DNA from: an uncultured Lachnospiraceae bacterium
GTDB taxonomy: Bacteria; Bacillota; Clostridia; Lachnospirales; Lachnospiraceae
Assembly (NCBI GenBank): GCA_910579685.1
Contig: CAJTVN010000016.1
Coordinates: forward strand, 1-64,000
Reading direction: 5' to 3'
DNA length: 64,000 bases
Positions 42,738 through 51,747 of the stretch are shown here, in pieces. The notes below the pieces were generated by a model. That model saw nothing but the letters and a program-made list of their open reading frames with translations, searched no databases and had not been told where the DNA came from. Positions within the stretch are counted from its first letter, which is position 1, and each line of letters begins with the position of its first letter. Position numbers and translations under genes: made by a program.

Positions 42738-44401
42738 AAAAGAGATTATTGGCACTGGTACTCGGTGCGGCGCTGGCGCTGTCCTTACTGGGAGGCTGCG
42801 GTTCGGGTAAGGGGGACAAGGATTCCGCATCTCAAGAGACGGAAAAGGAGAGTGTGGAAGAGAAGGAAGAAGAAAGTGGAGATAACAGCGGTACGAAAGC
42901 GGATCGGGAGCGTGCGGACGAAGATCCGGCGGCTTTGGCAATTGCACAGAGGAAAGCGGATGCTGAAAAAAACGGTAAATACCAGAAGGTGGTGTTTGCG
43001 TTCTACAACTGGACGGGAAGGCCCGCGGGAACGGATCGGATCCAGGAAAAGCTCAACGAACATTTCAGGGAAAAGCTTGGCCTTGAGGTGGAAATTCTGC
43101 TCATGGATTCGGCTTCTTACACACAGAATGCCAGGCTGATGCTTTCTTCGGGAGAGCAGATTGATATTTTTAATTCCTGTCCGCTCGGGTATACGGCCTG
43201 TGTAAACGATGGCTACTGTCTTGACCTGGAGGAGGACGATCTGATCCAGACTTACGGGAAGGGAATTTTAGATACCATAAGTGCAGACTATATTCAGGCA
43301 TGCCGCATTAATAATATCCTGTATGGAATCCCGCAGATGCGTGATATGGCCATGGCACCGGGAACCTATTGTATCGGTCAGGAATACTTGGACGGAATCG
43401 GATACGACTATACCTCCCTGTATGAGGATCCTCGGGTACAGGACGTGATCTATACGGATTACGAGACACTGGACGATATTTTTTCTCAGCTTCATGAGAA
43501 ATATCCGGATAAGTATGTATTTGCGGTAGGAGATAACCTGATTAGTCAGGGAACCGGCGTGGATCCGGTGGGAGGAGACTGGTTTGGCGTGCTTTTGGAT
43601 CCGGCGAACAGCCTTACGGTGGAAAATCTTTTTACAAGCGATCTGTTCAAAGAAAAGTGCCAGATGGTCTATGAGTGGAATCAAAAAGGCTATATCTCCA
43701 AGGATGCGCTGACAGACGACACAGCTCTGTCTGCAAAAGTGAAATCCGGCAGCTATATGGCAATGATGGCTCAGGGAAAGCCTGGCTACAAGACTCAGAT
43801 TTCCGGTGAATGCGGGAGTCCCATGATCGTGTTCCAAACCGAGGAGGATATTATGAAATCCTCCGCAGTGACGGGAATCCTGTGGCATATCAATCAGGGC
43901 TGCGAGGATCCGGTTGCGGCAATCCAGGTGATGGAGCTGCTGTATACGGATCCGGATGTCTCTAATCTGATCATATGGGGAGAGGAAGGCACGGAATATG
44001 TGGAGACGCCCGACGGACATATCACCTTTGCCCAGGGCGTCAATGCGGAGAACTCTGAGTGGTACCACACCATGAATTGGCTTCTTCCCAATCAGTACAT
44101 TGCACATATCTGGGAAGGGGATTCCCTGGATCTGTGGGAGAGAATGGAGGAGTTCAACGACAATTCCGTGAAGTCAAAGGCGCTTGGATTTACCTTTGAC
44201 AACAGTGAGTACGCCACGGAATACACGGCGCTGACCAATGTTTATGACGAATATATCAAGCAGATCATGTACGGCTTTGTGGATCCGGAAACCGGAATTG
44301 CGCAGATGCAGGAAAAGCTGGAAAATGCGGGACTGAACGATTATATTGCGGCAAAACAGAAAGCGTTGGATGACTGGGCTGCGGCAAACGGTGTGAACTG
44401 A
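42734..44401 (+). CDS. Sugar ABC transporter substrate-binding lipoprotein
   Basis: The 555-residue protein has a lipoprotein signal ending in LLGGC and an acidic linker, then the family-1 solute-binding fold typical of LplA/YtcQ-type binding proteins of Firmicutes. It captures oligosaccharides outside the membrane for the two permeases downstream. It overlaps the GH51 gene by 4 bases. A hairpin with T-run after the stop would reduce permease expression relative to the binding protein, a common arrangement. Arabinoxylo-oligosaccharide specificity is inferred from the GH51 and GH10 neighbours. Confidence 0.92.
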   Translation: MKKRLLALVLGAALALSLLGGCGSGKGDKDSASQETEKESVEEKEEESGDNSGTKADRERADEDPAALAIAQRKADAEKNGKYQKVVFAFYNWTGRPAGTDRIQEKLNEHFREKLGLEVEILLMDSASYTQNARLMLSSGEQIDIFNSCPLGYTACVNDGYCLDLEEDDLIQTYGKGILDTISADYIQACRINNILYGIPQMRDMAMAPGTYCIGQEYLDGIGYDYTSLYEDPRVQDVIYTDYETLDDIFSQLHEKYPDKYVFAVGDNLISQGTGVDPVGGDWFGVLLDPANSLTVENLFTSDLFKEKCQMVYEWNQKGYISKDALTDDTALSAKVKSGSYMAMMAQGKPGYKTQISGECGSPMIVFQTEEDIMKSSAVTGILWHINQGCEDPVAAIQVMELLYTDPDVSNLIIWGEEGTEYVETPDGHITFAQGVNAENSEWYHTMNWLLPNQYIAHIWEGDSLDLWERMEEFNDNSVKSKALGFTFDNSEYATEYTALTNVYDEYIKQIMYGFVDPETGIAQMQEKLENAGLNDYIAAKQKALDDWAAANGVN

Positions 44402-44410
44402 AAAGCGCGC

Positions 44411-44441
44411 AGGGGAGGGGACGGTTCCCTCCCCTATTTTT
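44411..44441 (+). terminator. Intra-operon terminator/attenuator after the binding-protein gene
   Basis: AGGGGAGGG (44411-44419) pairs with CCCTCCCCT (44427-44435), followed by ATTTTTAA. It lies 20 bases before the first permease gene and probably allows partial read-through. Confidence 0.8.
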
Positions 44442-44461
44442 AAGAGAATGGAGAAAACTGT

Positions 44462-45388
44462 ATGGGTCGAATGAGAAGAAAGAATAAAACAAATTATAAG
44501 AAATTTTTCCCGCTCTATCTGATGGCTCTTCCCGGGATCGTATATCTGTTTATCAACAATTACATGCCGCTTCCGGGACTGGTCCTGGCCTTTAAGAATT
44601 ACAATGCGCGGAAAGGAATCTATGGCTCGGATTGGATCGGACTTAAGAATTTCAAGTTTCTTTTTGCCACCAACGACGCCTTCATTATTACCAGAAACAC
44701 CTTGTGCTATAACCTGGTGTTCATCATCGTAAATACGGCTGCGGCGATTGCGGTAGCAATTATATTATCGGAACTTACACATAAGATCAAGAAATTCTAT
44801 CAGTCGGTGATTCTTCTGCCTTATATGCTTTCCATGGTAATTGTGAGTTATCTTGTGTTTGGCTTTCTTTCCATGGAAAACGGGTTTGTCAACCATTCCA
44901 TTCTGGAGCCTCTGGGACTTGCTCCCGTGGCCTGGTATACGGAGAAAAAATACTGGCCCTTTATTCTTGTGCTTGTGAATCTGTGGAAAACCATTGGCTA
45001 CAACTGTATTATTTATCTGGCTGCCATTATCAGCTTTGACAGGGGATACTATGAGGCGGCTGCCATTGACGGCGCCGGAAAATGGAAGCAGATCACGCAG
45101 ATCACGCTGCCTTTACTTCGCCCAACGATCATTATGATGACGCTGCTTGCCATCGGAAAGATTTTTTACTCGGATTTCGGGCTCTTTTATCAGGTTCCAC
45201 AGAATTCAGGGGCTCTTTTTCCGGTCACGAACACCATAGACACCTATGTATACCGGGGACTTCTGGAACTTGGCGATATCACGCTGTCGGCGGCGGCCGG
45301 GCTGTACCAGTCGGTGGTGGGTTTTGTCCTGGTTCTTGCCACCAATCTCATGGTTCGAAAGATCGATCCCGAGAGCGCGCTGTTTTGA
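44462..45388 (+). CDS. Sugar ABC transporter permease (LplB type)
   Basis: The 308-residue polytopic protein has six hydrophobic segments and the inner-membrane EAA loop (YYEAAAIDGAGKWKQITQITLPLL) that contacts the ATPase. LplB-type permeases pair with YtcP/LplC-type partners, as here. No ATPase gene follows; such systems in Clostridia usually share an MsmK-like ATPase. AATGGAG lies before the ATG. Confidence 0.94.
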   Translation: MGRMRRKNKTNYKKFFPLYLMALPGIVYLFINNYMPLPGLVLAFKNYNARKGIYGSDWIGLKNFKFLFATNDAFIITRNTLCYNLVFIIVNTAAAIAVAIILSELTHKIKKFYQSVILLPYMLSMVIVSYLVFGFLSMENGFVNHSILEPLGLAPVAWYTEKKYWPFILVLVNLWKTIGYNCIIYLAAIISFDRGYYEAAAIDGAGKWKQITQITLPLLRPTIIMMTLLAIGKIFYSDFGLFYQVPQNSGALFPVTNTIDTYVYRGLLELGDITLSAAAGLYQSVVGFVLVLATNLMVRKIDPESALF

Positions 45389-45410
45389 TGGAAGAAAGGA
45401 GATGGATTTT

Positions 45411-46307
45411 ATGCGTACCAAACAGGATAAAATTTTTCAGATCATTGGTCATATTGTGATGGCTGTGCTCTCACTGGGAGCTATCGTGCCAATCGTTTTG
45501 CTGGTCATGTCGTCTGTTACGGATAATGATGCGCTGATTCGGGACGGTTATTCCTTTTTTCCACGAGAATTCAGCTTTTATGCCTACGAATACATATTTA
45601 AGACGGGAAATACGGTGATCTCCGCCTATGGGGTGTCGATTGTTCTGACGATAACGGGAACGCTGCTGTCGCTGGCTGTCACTACCATGCTTGCCTATGC
45701 GATTGCCAACAGGGGGCTGCCGGGGAAAGGGATGCTGACTTTTTATGTGTTTTTTACCATGCTGTTTAACGGCGGGCTTGTGCCGACCTACATGAATTAT
45801 ACCAATGTTTTCGGCATCAAGAATACGTTTCTTTCCCTGCTGATTCCCGGGCTTGTGACAAACGGCTTTTACATATTGCTGATGAAATCCTATTTTGCCG
45901 CCAGTATACCGGAGGAAATCCTGGATGCGGCTTCTATTGACGGGGCGTCGCAGTTCCAGACCTTTTACAGAGTAGCCCTTCCTCTGGCAAAGCCAATCGT
46001 GGCGACAATCGGCCTGTTTGCGGGCATCGCCTACTGGAATGACTGGCAGAACGGTTATATTTACCTGACAAAGAGAACGGATCTGTATTCCATACAGAAT
46101 CTTCTGAACCGGATGATACAGAACATACAATATCTCAGCCAGAACAGCGCCAATATACGCAATGCGGACGTTGGGCTGGCGGCGATTCCCAGCGTATCAG
46201 TGAGAATGGCTATTGCCGTGGTGGGAATTCTGCCTATCGTTGCGATTTATCCTTTTCTGCAGGGAAATTTTATAAAGGGGATTACCTTAGGGGGAGTGAA
46301 GGGTTAA
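45411..46307 (+). CDS. Sugar ABC transporter permease (LplC/YtcP type)
   Basis: The 298-residue permease has six membrane segments and the EAA loop (ILDAASIDGASQFQTFYRVALPL). The start is the ATG at 45411, with AAAGGAG nine bases upstream; an ATG abutting the ribosome site and a longer open frame are less likely. It is the second permease subunit of the transporter and the last gene before a strong terminator. Confidence 0.94.
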   Translation: MRTKQDKIFQIIGHIVMAVLSLGAIVPIVLLVMSSVTDNDALIRDGYSFFPREFSFYAYEYIFKTGNTVISAYGVSIVLTITGTLLSLAVTTMLAYAIANRGLPGKGMLTFYVFFTMLFNGGLVPTYMNYTNVFGIKNTFLSLLIPGLVTNGFYILLMKSYFAASIPEEILDAASIDGASQFQTFYRVALPLAKPIVATIGLFAGIAYWNDWQNGYIYLTKRTDLYSIQNLLNRMIQNIQYLSQNSANIRNADVGLAAIPSVSVRMAIAVVGILPIVAIYPFLQGNFIKGITLGGVKG

Positions 46308-46322
46308 AAAAATAGGATCCAC

Positions 46323-46350
46323 AAAAGGCTGGCCCGCAGGCCGGCCTTTT
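46323..46350 (+). terminator. Terminator of the GH51/ABC operon
   Basis: AAAAGGCTGGCC (46323-46334) and GGCCGGCCTTTT (46339-46350) form a 12-bp stem with a 4-nt loop and T-tail. Confidence 0.9.
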
Positions 46351-46359
46351 GCGCAGTTA

Positions 46360-46400
46360 TTGACTGTAGGATTCTTATATTGTATGGTAGTATAAGAATC
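46360..46400 (+). promoter_or_regulatory. Promoter with inverted-repeat operator before the GH10 gene
   Basis: TTGACT (46360-46365), a 17-nt spacer and TATGGT (46383-46388). GATTCTTATA (46370-46379) and TATAAGAATC (46391-46400) are exact inverted arms flanking the -10 box, so a dimeric regulator probably binds here. Confidence 0.75.
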
Positions 46401-46429
46401 AAACAGGATGAGGCAAAGGAGGGACGGAT

Positions 46430-47461
46430 ATGAGTCTCAGAAAGAAGTATCAGCCATATTTTAAGATGGGAGCGGCGATACCGGGAAGGGTATTGAAGGA
46501 GGAATCGGTTCTGCGCCATATCACAGAGGAATATGATTCCATTACCTGTGAGAATGATATGAAACCGGAAAATCTTCTGGATGCGGCGGCAAACCAGGCG
46601 CAGCCGGAAAAGTATGACCGCAATCCCGCACTCACCTTTGAGAAGGTGGAACCTTACATGGATTTTGCAGCGGCAAACGGAATCGGCGTAAGAGGACATA
46701 CCCTTGTATGGCATAACCAGACCCCAAGGTGGTTTTTTACAAAAGACTATTGTGCGGATGAGGATGCGCCGCTTGCAGACAGAAAAACCATGCTGGCGAG
46801 ATTGGAGAGCTATATCCGCACGGTTGTGGAAACGACCCAGGAGAGGTGGCCGGGTGTGATCTATGCGTGGGATGTGGTGAATGAGGCGGTGCTGGAGGAG
46901 GGCCTGCGAGAGTCTCTCTGGCTCCGGAGCGTGGGAGAGGATTTTGTGCTGCAGGCTTTCCGGTTTGCCAGAAAATATGTAAAGCCGGGGACGGCGCTCT
47001 TTTATAATGATTACGATACGTTTCTTCCCTGGAAAAGGGAGGCGGTCTATGAGTATATCCTGAAACCCCTTCTTGCGGAAGGCCTTGTGGACGGCATGGG
47101 GATGCAGACTCATCTGACCATGGAAACCAGCCTGGAAGAATATGAAACCAGCCTCCGTTATTTCGGGGCCCTGCCCCTGCAGGTACAGATTACCGAGTTG
47201 GATATCCACAATCCAGACGCATCCGACTCTTCCATGGAGCGCCTGGCCCGGCGGTATCAAAAATTGTTTGAAATCCTGCTGCAGGCAAAGAACGACAGGA
47301 CGGCGAATATCACGGGCGTTACTTTCTGGGGGCTTGGGGACGACATGAGCTGGCTCAGCGCTTTTCGGAAGGAGAGGAGCTATCCGCTGCTGTTCGACGG
47401 AAAGCTGCGGCCCAAAAAGGCCTATTACGCCGTACTTGAGGCGGCGGATGAGAAGGAATAA
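46430..47461 (+). CDS. GH10 endo-beta-1,4-xylanase, cytoplasmic
   Basis: The 343-residue enzyme has the GH10 barrel motifs: RGHTLVWHNQTP, acid/base Glu152 in WDVVNEAV and nucleophile Glu256 in QITELDIHN. It lacks a signal peptide and carbohydrate-binding modules, so it probably cleaves imported xylo-oligosaccharides inside the cell. It is the first gene after its own promoter with a dyad operator and lies just after the arabinofuranosidase/ABC operon, completing an arabinoxylan-oligosaccharide pathway. Confidence 0.94.
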   Translation: MSLRKKYQPYFKMGAAIPGRVLKEESVLRHITEEYDSITCENDMKPENLLDAAANQAQPEKYDRNPALTFEKVEPYMDFAAANGIGVRGHTLVWHNQTPRWFFTKDYCADEDAPLADRKTMLARLESYIRTVVETTQERWPGVIYAWDVVNEAVLEEGLRESLWLRSVGEDFVLQAFRFARKYVKPGTALFYNDYDTFLPWKREAVYEYILKPLLAEGLVDGMGMQTHLTMETSLEEYETSLRYFGALPLQVQITELDIHNPDASDSSMERLARRYQKLFEILLQAKNDRTANITGVTFWGLGDDMSWLSAFRKERSYPLLFDGKLRPKKAYYAVLEAADEKE

Positions 47462-47489
47462 AATAAGGAGATAAGAGGAGGATACGAAG

Positions 47490-48659
47490 ATGCTTTGCAT
47501 AAAAAACGGAAAAGTACATGATGCCATCCACAGGGAGCCGTTCCTGGGAGACATTCTGGTGGAGGATGGAAAGATCAAAGCCATTGGAGAGAACCTGGAA
47601 GCGGGAGAGGGGACTGCGGTGATAGACGCCGGGGGTCTTGACGTGTATCCGGGGTTTGTGGAGGCTCACGGGCATATCGGCCTTGACGGTTACGGCATCG
47701 GCTATGAGGGAATGGACTACAACGAGATGAACGATATCGTCACGCCCCACCTGCGGGGGATTGACGGGGTAAAGCCTCTGGACGCCGCATTTCCCAAGGC
47801 GGCAGCGGCTGGCGTTACCTGTGTCTGTGTGGGGCCTGGGAGCGCAAACGTGCTGGGAGGCACCTTCACCACGATTAAAACCGTGGGAAAGAGAGTGGAC
47901 GACATGGTGGTCCGGGACGGTGTGGCTATGAAATGCGCTTTTGGGGAAAACCCAAAGAGGGTTTACCGCGACAAGAAGGATTCCAGCCGGATGACCACCG
48001 CGGCCCTGCTTCGGGAGATGCTGTTTAAGACAAGGGAGTATCTGGAGAAAAAGGAAGCGGCGGGAGATGATGTTTCCAAAAGGCCGGCCTTTGACATGAA
48101 GCTGGAGGCGCTGATCCCGGTGCTGAGGGGGGAGATTCCCCTTAAGGCCCATGCCCATGCCACGGAGGATATCTTTGCCGCCCTGCGCATCGCCAGGGAG
48201 TTCGGCGTGAAGATCACCCTGGAGCATGTGACGGAAGGGCATCTGATCGCAGAGGAGCTTGCCGCAGAGAACGTGCCTCTTGCCGTGGGGCCAACCCTTA
48301 CCAGCGCATCCAAGTTTGAGCTGCGCAATAAGAGCTGGACAACGCCGGGAGTTCTTGCGGCTGCAGGCTGCCAGGTTTCCATTATCACGGATTCTCCGGT
48401 GATTCCCCAGGAATATCTCCCGCTGTGCGCAGGGCTTGCGGTTCAGGCGGGAATGGATCCCTTTGCGGCGCTGCAGGCCATCACCATCAATCCGGCAAAG
48501 CATGCAGGGATCGCTGACAGGGTAGGTTCCCTGGAGGCGGGAAAGGATGCGGATCTTGTCATTACCCAGGGCTGCCCCTTTGAGATATCCTGCGTGGTGA
48601 AATGTGTGCTGATAGACGGGAAGGCTGTGGAAGGGGAGCTTGTACCCAGGTTTTTATAG
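47490..48659 (+). CDS. Amidohydrolase-family protein
   Basis: The 389-residue protein has the amidohydrolase layout: an N-terminal beta sandwich, the metal motif HGHIG (EAHGHIGLDGYG), a later histidine (HAHATEDIF, LEHVTEGH) and the Asp of IITDSPV. It should hydrolyse a C-N bond with one or two metals; relatives include imidazolonepropionase-type and isoaspartyl enzymes. The substrate is unknown, and the xylanase neighbour does not explain it. AGGAGG sits before the ATG. It forms a run with the GH10 gene upstream and the lipoprotein hydrolase downstream. Confidence 0.87.
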   Translation: MLCIKNGKVHDAIHREPFLGDILVEDGKIKAIGENLEAGEGTAVIDAGGLDVYPGFVEAHGHIGLDGYGIGYEGMDYNEMNDIVTPHLRGIDGVKPLDAAFPKAAAAGVTCVCVGPGSANVLGGTFTTIKTVGKRVDDMVVRDGVAMKCAFGENPKRVYRDKKDSSRMTTAALLREMLFKTREYLEKKEAAGDDVSKRPAFDMKLEALIPVLRGEIPLKAHAHATEDIFAALRIAREFGVKITLEHVTEGHLIAEELAAENVPLAVGPTLTSASKFELRNKSWTTPGVLAAAGCQVSIITDSPVIPQEYLPLCAGLAVQAGMDPFAALQAITINPAKHAGIADRVGSLEAGKDADLVITQGCPFEISCVVKCVLIDGKAVEGELVPRFL

Positions 48660-48676
48660 AAATAGGAGGAGCTATT

Positions 48677-50206
48677 ATGAAAAAGAAAAAGTTACTTGCG
48701 CTCTTTGGCGCAGCCCTGCTTGTTTTCGGCACGGTGTGCGGATGCGGGAATGCGGCCGGCAGCGCACCAAAGATTGAGAGCGGACAGGAGGAGAGTGCGG
48801 ATAAGGAAGAGGCCGCAAAGGACGAAGCGGATGATACAGGTGCGCCCCAGGAGGATTCGGATGGCGCTGGCGCAGATTCAGCTGTCGCTGCCCGAAAGGG
48901 ACAGAGTTTTGCCCAGGCCCACGACGCCTTTAAAACCACGCTGGTGAGGGAGGAAAATGACGATTACGAAATCCCCGCACCGCCGGAGGGGCTTTTTGAT
49001 CTGGTCTCCTATCCCTCAAAGGTGGGGGATCTGGCGGCTTACGTGTCCTCGGATCCGCAAGACGGGCAAAAGCATCCCATGATAATCTGGGTGGTAGGCG
49101 GCTGGGGAAACGGCATTGACGATTTTCCCTGGTGCTATCCCGAGTGGGACAATGATCAGACAGGCTCCGCCTTCTGGCAGAACGGCATTCTTACCATGTA
49201 TCCTTCCTTCCGGGGAGGCTGCAATAACCCGGGGTATTACGAGGCTCTTTTCGGCGAGGTGGACGATATTGTATCCGCTTACGAATATGCGGCCTCTCTC
49301 CCCTATGTGGACACGAACCGGATTTATCTTGGCGGGCACAGTACGGGCGGTACCAGGGCGCTTCTTGCCGCAGAATACAGCGATAAATTCCGTGCCGTTT
49401 TCTGCTTCGGCGCAGTGGATGAGGTGAAGTATCACAATAACAGCCAGTTTACCTTCGACACGGAAAACGAGGAGGAGTTTATCATGCGTTCTCCGGTCTA
49501 CTGGCTGGACAATGTGAAGAATCCCACTTTTCTCATAGAGGGAAGCGAGGGAAATGCGGTCAATCTCAAAAATATCCAGAGAGCTTCGGAAAATGAGAAC
49601 ATTAACTGCTATATTGTGGAGGGGGCGGATCACTTTTCCGTGCTGGCGCCCGTTACTCGTCTGGTTGCAGAGAAGATTCTGGAGGATACCGGAAGCAAAG
49701 CTTCCATAACGATTACTCAGGAAGAGCTGGATGCGGCTATGAACCAGGAGCCCTCGGTCTGGCTTCCGGCCATGACGCAGCATACGGTGGAGGATCTGGG
49801 AATGACGTTCTCCTGCCCGTATATCTGGGATGTGTCGGATACCTCCGGTCAGGATGGCTTTGAGCTCACCGCTTATTCCCGGTATGAGGAGGATAATGCC
49901 TGGGATATGGCGGCGCTGTACATTACTGCGGATCGCATAGACCAGGAGAGTTATCTGCAGGACTTCGGGGAATATCTGACCAGTATGGGTTATGCGGCCG
50001 AAGAGACGCAGATTAATGGCCTTCCCGCCATTGATGCCGTGGGGATGCAGGAGAATGAGGACGGAAGCTTCTTCAATAACCACTACGTGCTGATCCAAAA
50101 GGACGATACGTATATCGGGTTTGATTTTTATATCCACGAGAGCTATGGAACGGGTGCGGATGCGATCTTCCAGGCGATTCTTGACAGTGTGAGCTTTGAA
50201 CCGTAG
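48677..50206 (+). CDS. Lipoprotein alpha/beta hydrolase
   Basis: The 509-residue protein has a lipoprotein signal (cleavage before Cys in VCGCG), an acidic linker to about residue 75, an S9-like alpha/beta hydrolase domain with nucleophile elbow GGHSTGG and the late His of GADHFSVLAP, then a separate C-terminal domain of about 140 residues. It probably acts on the outer face of the membrane as an esterase or peptidase. With GH10 and transporter genes nearby it could be an acetyl- or feruloyl-xylan esterase, but this is a guess. AGGAGG precedes the ATG at 48677. Confidence 0.82.
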   Translation: MKKKKLLALFGAALLVFGTVCGCGNAAGSAPKIESGQEESADKEEAAKDEADDTGAPQEDSDGAGADSAVAARKGQSFAQAHDAFKTTLVREENDDYEIPAPPEGLFDLVSYPSKVGDLAAYVSSDPQDGQKHPMIIWVVGGWGNGIDDFPWCYPEWDNDQTGSAFWQNGILTMYPSFRGGCNNPGYYEALFGEVDDIVSAYEYAASLPYVDTNRIYLGGHSTGGTRALLAAEYSDKFRAVFCFGAVDEVKYHNNSQFTFDTENEEEFIMRSPVYWLDNVKNPTFLIEGSEGNAVNLKNIQRASENENINCYIVEGADHFSVLAPVTRLVAEKILEDTGSKASITITQEELDAAMNQEPSVWLPAMTQHTVEDLGMTFSCPYIWDVSDTSGQDGFELTAYSRYEEDNAWDMAALYITADRIDQESYLQDFGEYLTSMGYAAEETQINGLPAIDAVGMQENEDGSFFNNHYVLIQKDDTYIGFDFYIHESYGTGADAIFQAILDSVSFEP

Positions 50207-50240
50207 GGAAAAAGGCGCCGGGGAGATAAAAAGATAAGAA

Positions 50241-50287
50241 AAGGGGCTGTTGCATTGGAAGGCTTCTGGCTGCTGCAACAGCCCTTT
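50241..50287 (+). terminator. Terminator between lipoprotein hydrolase and glycerate kinase
   Basis: AAGGGGCTGTTGCA (50241-50254) pairs with TGCAACAGCCCTTTTT (from 50273), giving a long stem with T-run. It serves the plus strand and perhaps both convergent units. Confidence 0.88.
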
Positions 50288-50303
50288 TTTCATGGTCCTG
50301 CAT

Positions 50304-51449
50304 TTATTTTCCTGTTTTCAATGTCCACAGGCGGAAAACCTGCTGTGCCGTGTCCGCCAGATTTTCCTTTGCGGTCTGCGGATCCATGGCCTCCTCCAGG
50401 GTGGAGATACGGCGCAGAATCGGAAAGAAGGCGTCGATCCCGCTTTCATTGCATGCGACAGCCTCTTTGGTGACGCTCCCCGCAAAGGCCAGCACGGGTT
50501 TGCCGTACTGTTTGGCAAGGCGGGCCACGCCCACGGGAGCCTTTCCCATTGCGGTCTGTCCGTCCAGACGTCCCTCGCCGGTGATCACCACGTCCGCCTC
50601 TTTGAGATAATCCGCGAGGCGGGTTTCTTCCAGCACGATATTAATTCCGGATTCCAGCCCGGCTCTGGTGAAGGTCAGAAAGGCAAAGCCAAGACCCCCG
50701 GCCGCTCCGGTTCCCGGCTGGTTTGGGTCTGCCTTGGGGAAATGCTCTCTTGCGAGAGCTGCGTAATTGCCAAGCCATTCGTCCATCCGTGCGATCATGT
50801 CAGGGCCGGCTCCCTTCTGGGGGCCGTAAATGGCGCTGCATCCCTGCTCTCCGCAGAGGGGATTGGTCACGTCGCAGGCGATTTTAAAGCTGCACAGGGA
50901 CAGCTCCGGAATCACGTGGTCAGCGTTTATGGCCGCTAAATGTGCAAGGCCCCCCGCCCCGAGGGGAACCGGTTTTCCTTCTTCGTCCAGGAAATCAAAG
51001 CCAAGCGCCTGCAGCATTCCCACACCGCCGTCATTGGTTGCGCTTCCGCCAATGCCGACCAGAAAGCGTCTGCAGCCCTTTTCAATGGCATCCTTTATCA
51101 CCTCGCCCACACCGTAGGTGGTGGTATAGAGCGGGTTGCGGCTTTCGGGGGGCACCAGAGTGATGCCGGCGGCACCGGACATTTCAAGAACGGCGGTACG
51201 GCTCTTCTCGATTATGCCGTATTCGCAGCTGACCGGGATTCCCAGAGGGCCTGTTACCGTAACGCTCTGCCGGATACCGTCCATTGCGTATATCAGGGCA
51301 TCCACGGTTCCCTCTCCTCCGTCCGCCAGCGGGCGCACGAGAACCTCCGCATCCGGATCCGCACGGAGTATTCCTTCAGAAATTGCGTTCCCCGCCTCCA
51401 TGGAGGAGAGGCTTCCTTTCAGAGAATCGATTGCTATCACTGCCTTCAT
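50304..51449 (-). CDS. Glycerate kinase
   Basis: The 381-residue protein has the GlxK/GarK-type signature: AIDSLKGSLSSMEAGNAI at the start, LADGGEGTVDALI, GIGGSATNDGGVGMLQALG and VVITGEGRLDGQTAMGKAP. It phosphorylates D-glycerate to 2-phosphoglycerate, feeding glycolysis. The ATG at 51449 has AAAGGAG about 13 bases upstream, a little far. The open frame to 51509 is an unlikely extension. The gene is alone; its upstream region carries hairpins and a dispersed repeat. Confidence 0.94.
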   Translation of the reverse strand: MKAVIAIDSLKGSLSSMEAGNAISEGILRADPDAEVLVRPLADGGEGTVDALIYAMDGIRQSVTVTGPLGIPVSCEYGIIEKSRTAVLEMSGAAGITLVPPESRNPLYTTTYGVGEVIKDAIEKGCRRFLVGIGGSATNDGGVGMLQALGFDFLDEEGKPVPLGAGGLAHLAAINADHVIPELSLCSFKIACDVTNPLCGEQGCSAIYGPQKGAGPDMIARMDEWLGNYAALAREHFPKADPNQPGTGAAGGLGFAFLTFTRAGLESGINIVLEETRLADYLKEADVVITGEGRLDGQTAMGKAPVGVARLAKQYGKPVLAFAGSVTKEAVACNESGIDAFFPILRRISTLEEAMDPQTAKENLADTAQQVFRLWTLKTGK

Positions 51450-51488
51450 GTTTTTAAATAAACTCCTTTCTCGGTTTGTGATATCTGA

Positions 51489-51523
51489 TGCCTGCGGATT
51501 GTTTCGCACTTCGTGCTCTCACA
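51489..51523. repeat. Hairpin upstream of the glycerate kinase gene
   Basis: GGATTGT and ACAATCC flank an inner GCAC-TTC-GTGC stem. A second short stem, GCCC-TGTC-GGGC followed by TGCTTTTT, lies at about 51546-51565. The role is unclear; the second may be a terminator on the plus strand. Confidence 0.5.
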
Positions 51524-51575
51524 ATCCTGAAAACATTCAAAATCCGCCCTGTCGGGCTGCTTTTTCATGTTTTAC

Positions 51576-51630
51576 GGGTCCCAAAGTCATGCACAGATAT
51601 GCAAGCATATCATGCATGACCTTTTGACCC
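51576..51630. repeat. 55-nt imperfect palindrome with the GGGTCAAAAGGT motif, copy 2
   Basis: GGGTCCCAAAGTCATGCA (51576-51593) and TGCATGACCTTTTGACCC (51613-51630) pair at 15 of 18 positions, around an inner exact stem GATATGC-AA-GCATATC. The right arm contains the dispersed 12-base motif in inverse orientation. It lies between divergent glycerate kinase and MerR genes. Confidence 0.8.
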
Positions 51631-51674
51631 TGGCATCATTATAACAGCTTTGAAAAATAAAAGGAACACTCTTC

Positions 51675-51705
51675 TTGACTTTGACACCGTGTCGCACTTT
51701 AAAAT
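51675..51705 (+). promoter_or_regulatory. MerR-type self-regulated promoter
   Basis: TTGACT (51675-51680) and TAAAAT (51700-51705) are 19 bases apart, with the palindrome GACAC-C-GTGTC in the spacer. This is the pattern bound by MerR activators, most likely the product of the gene that follows. Confidence 0.8.
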
Positions 51706-51747
51706 AAGGATTGTAGTAACGAAAACACAGGAAGGAGGCGGGACTGG

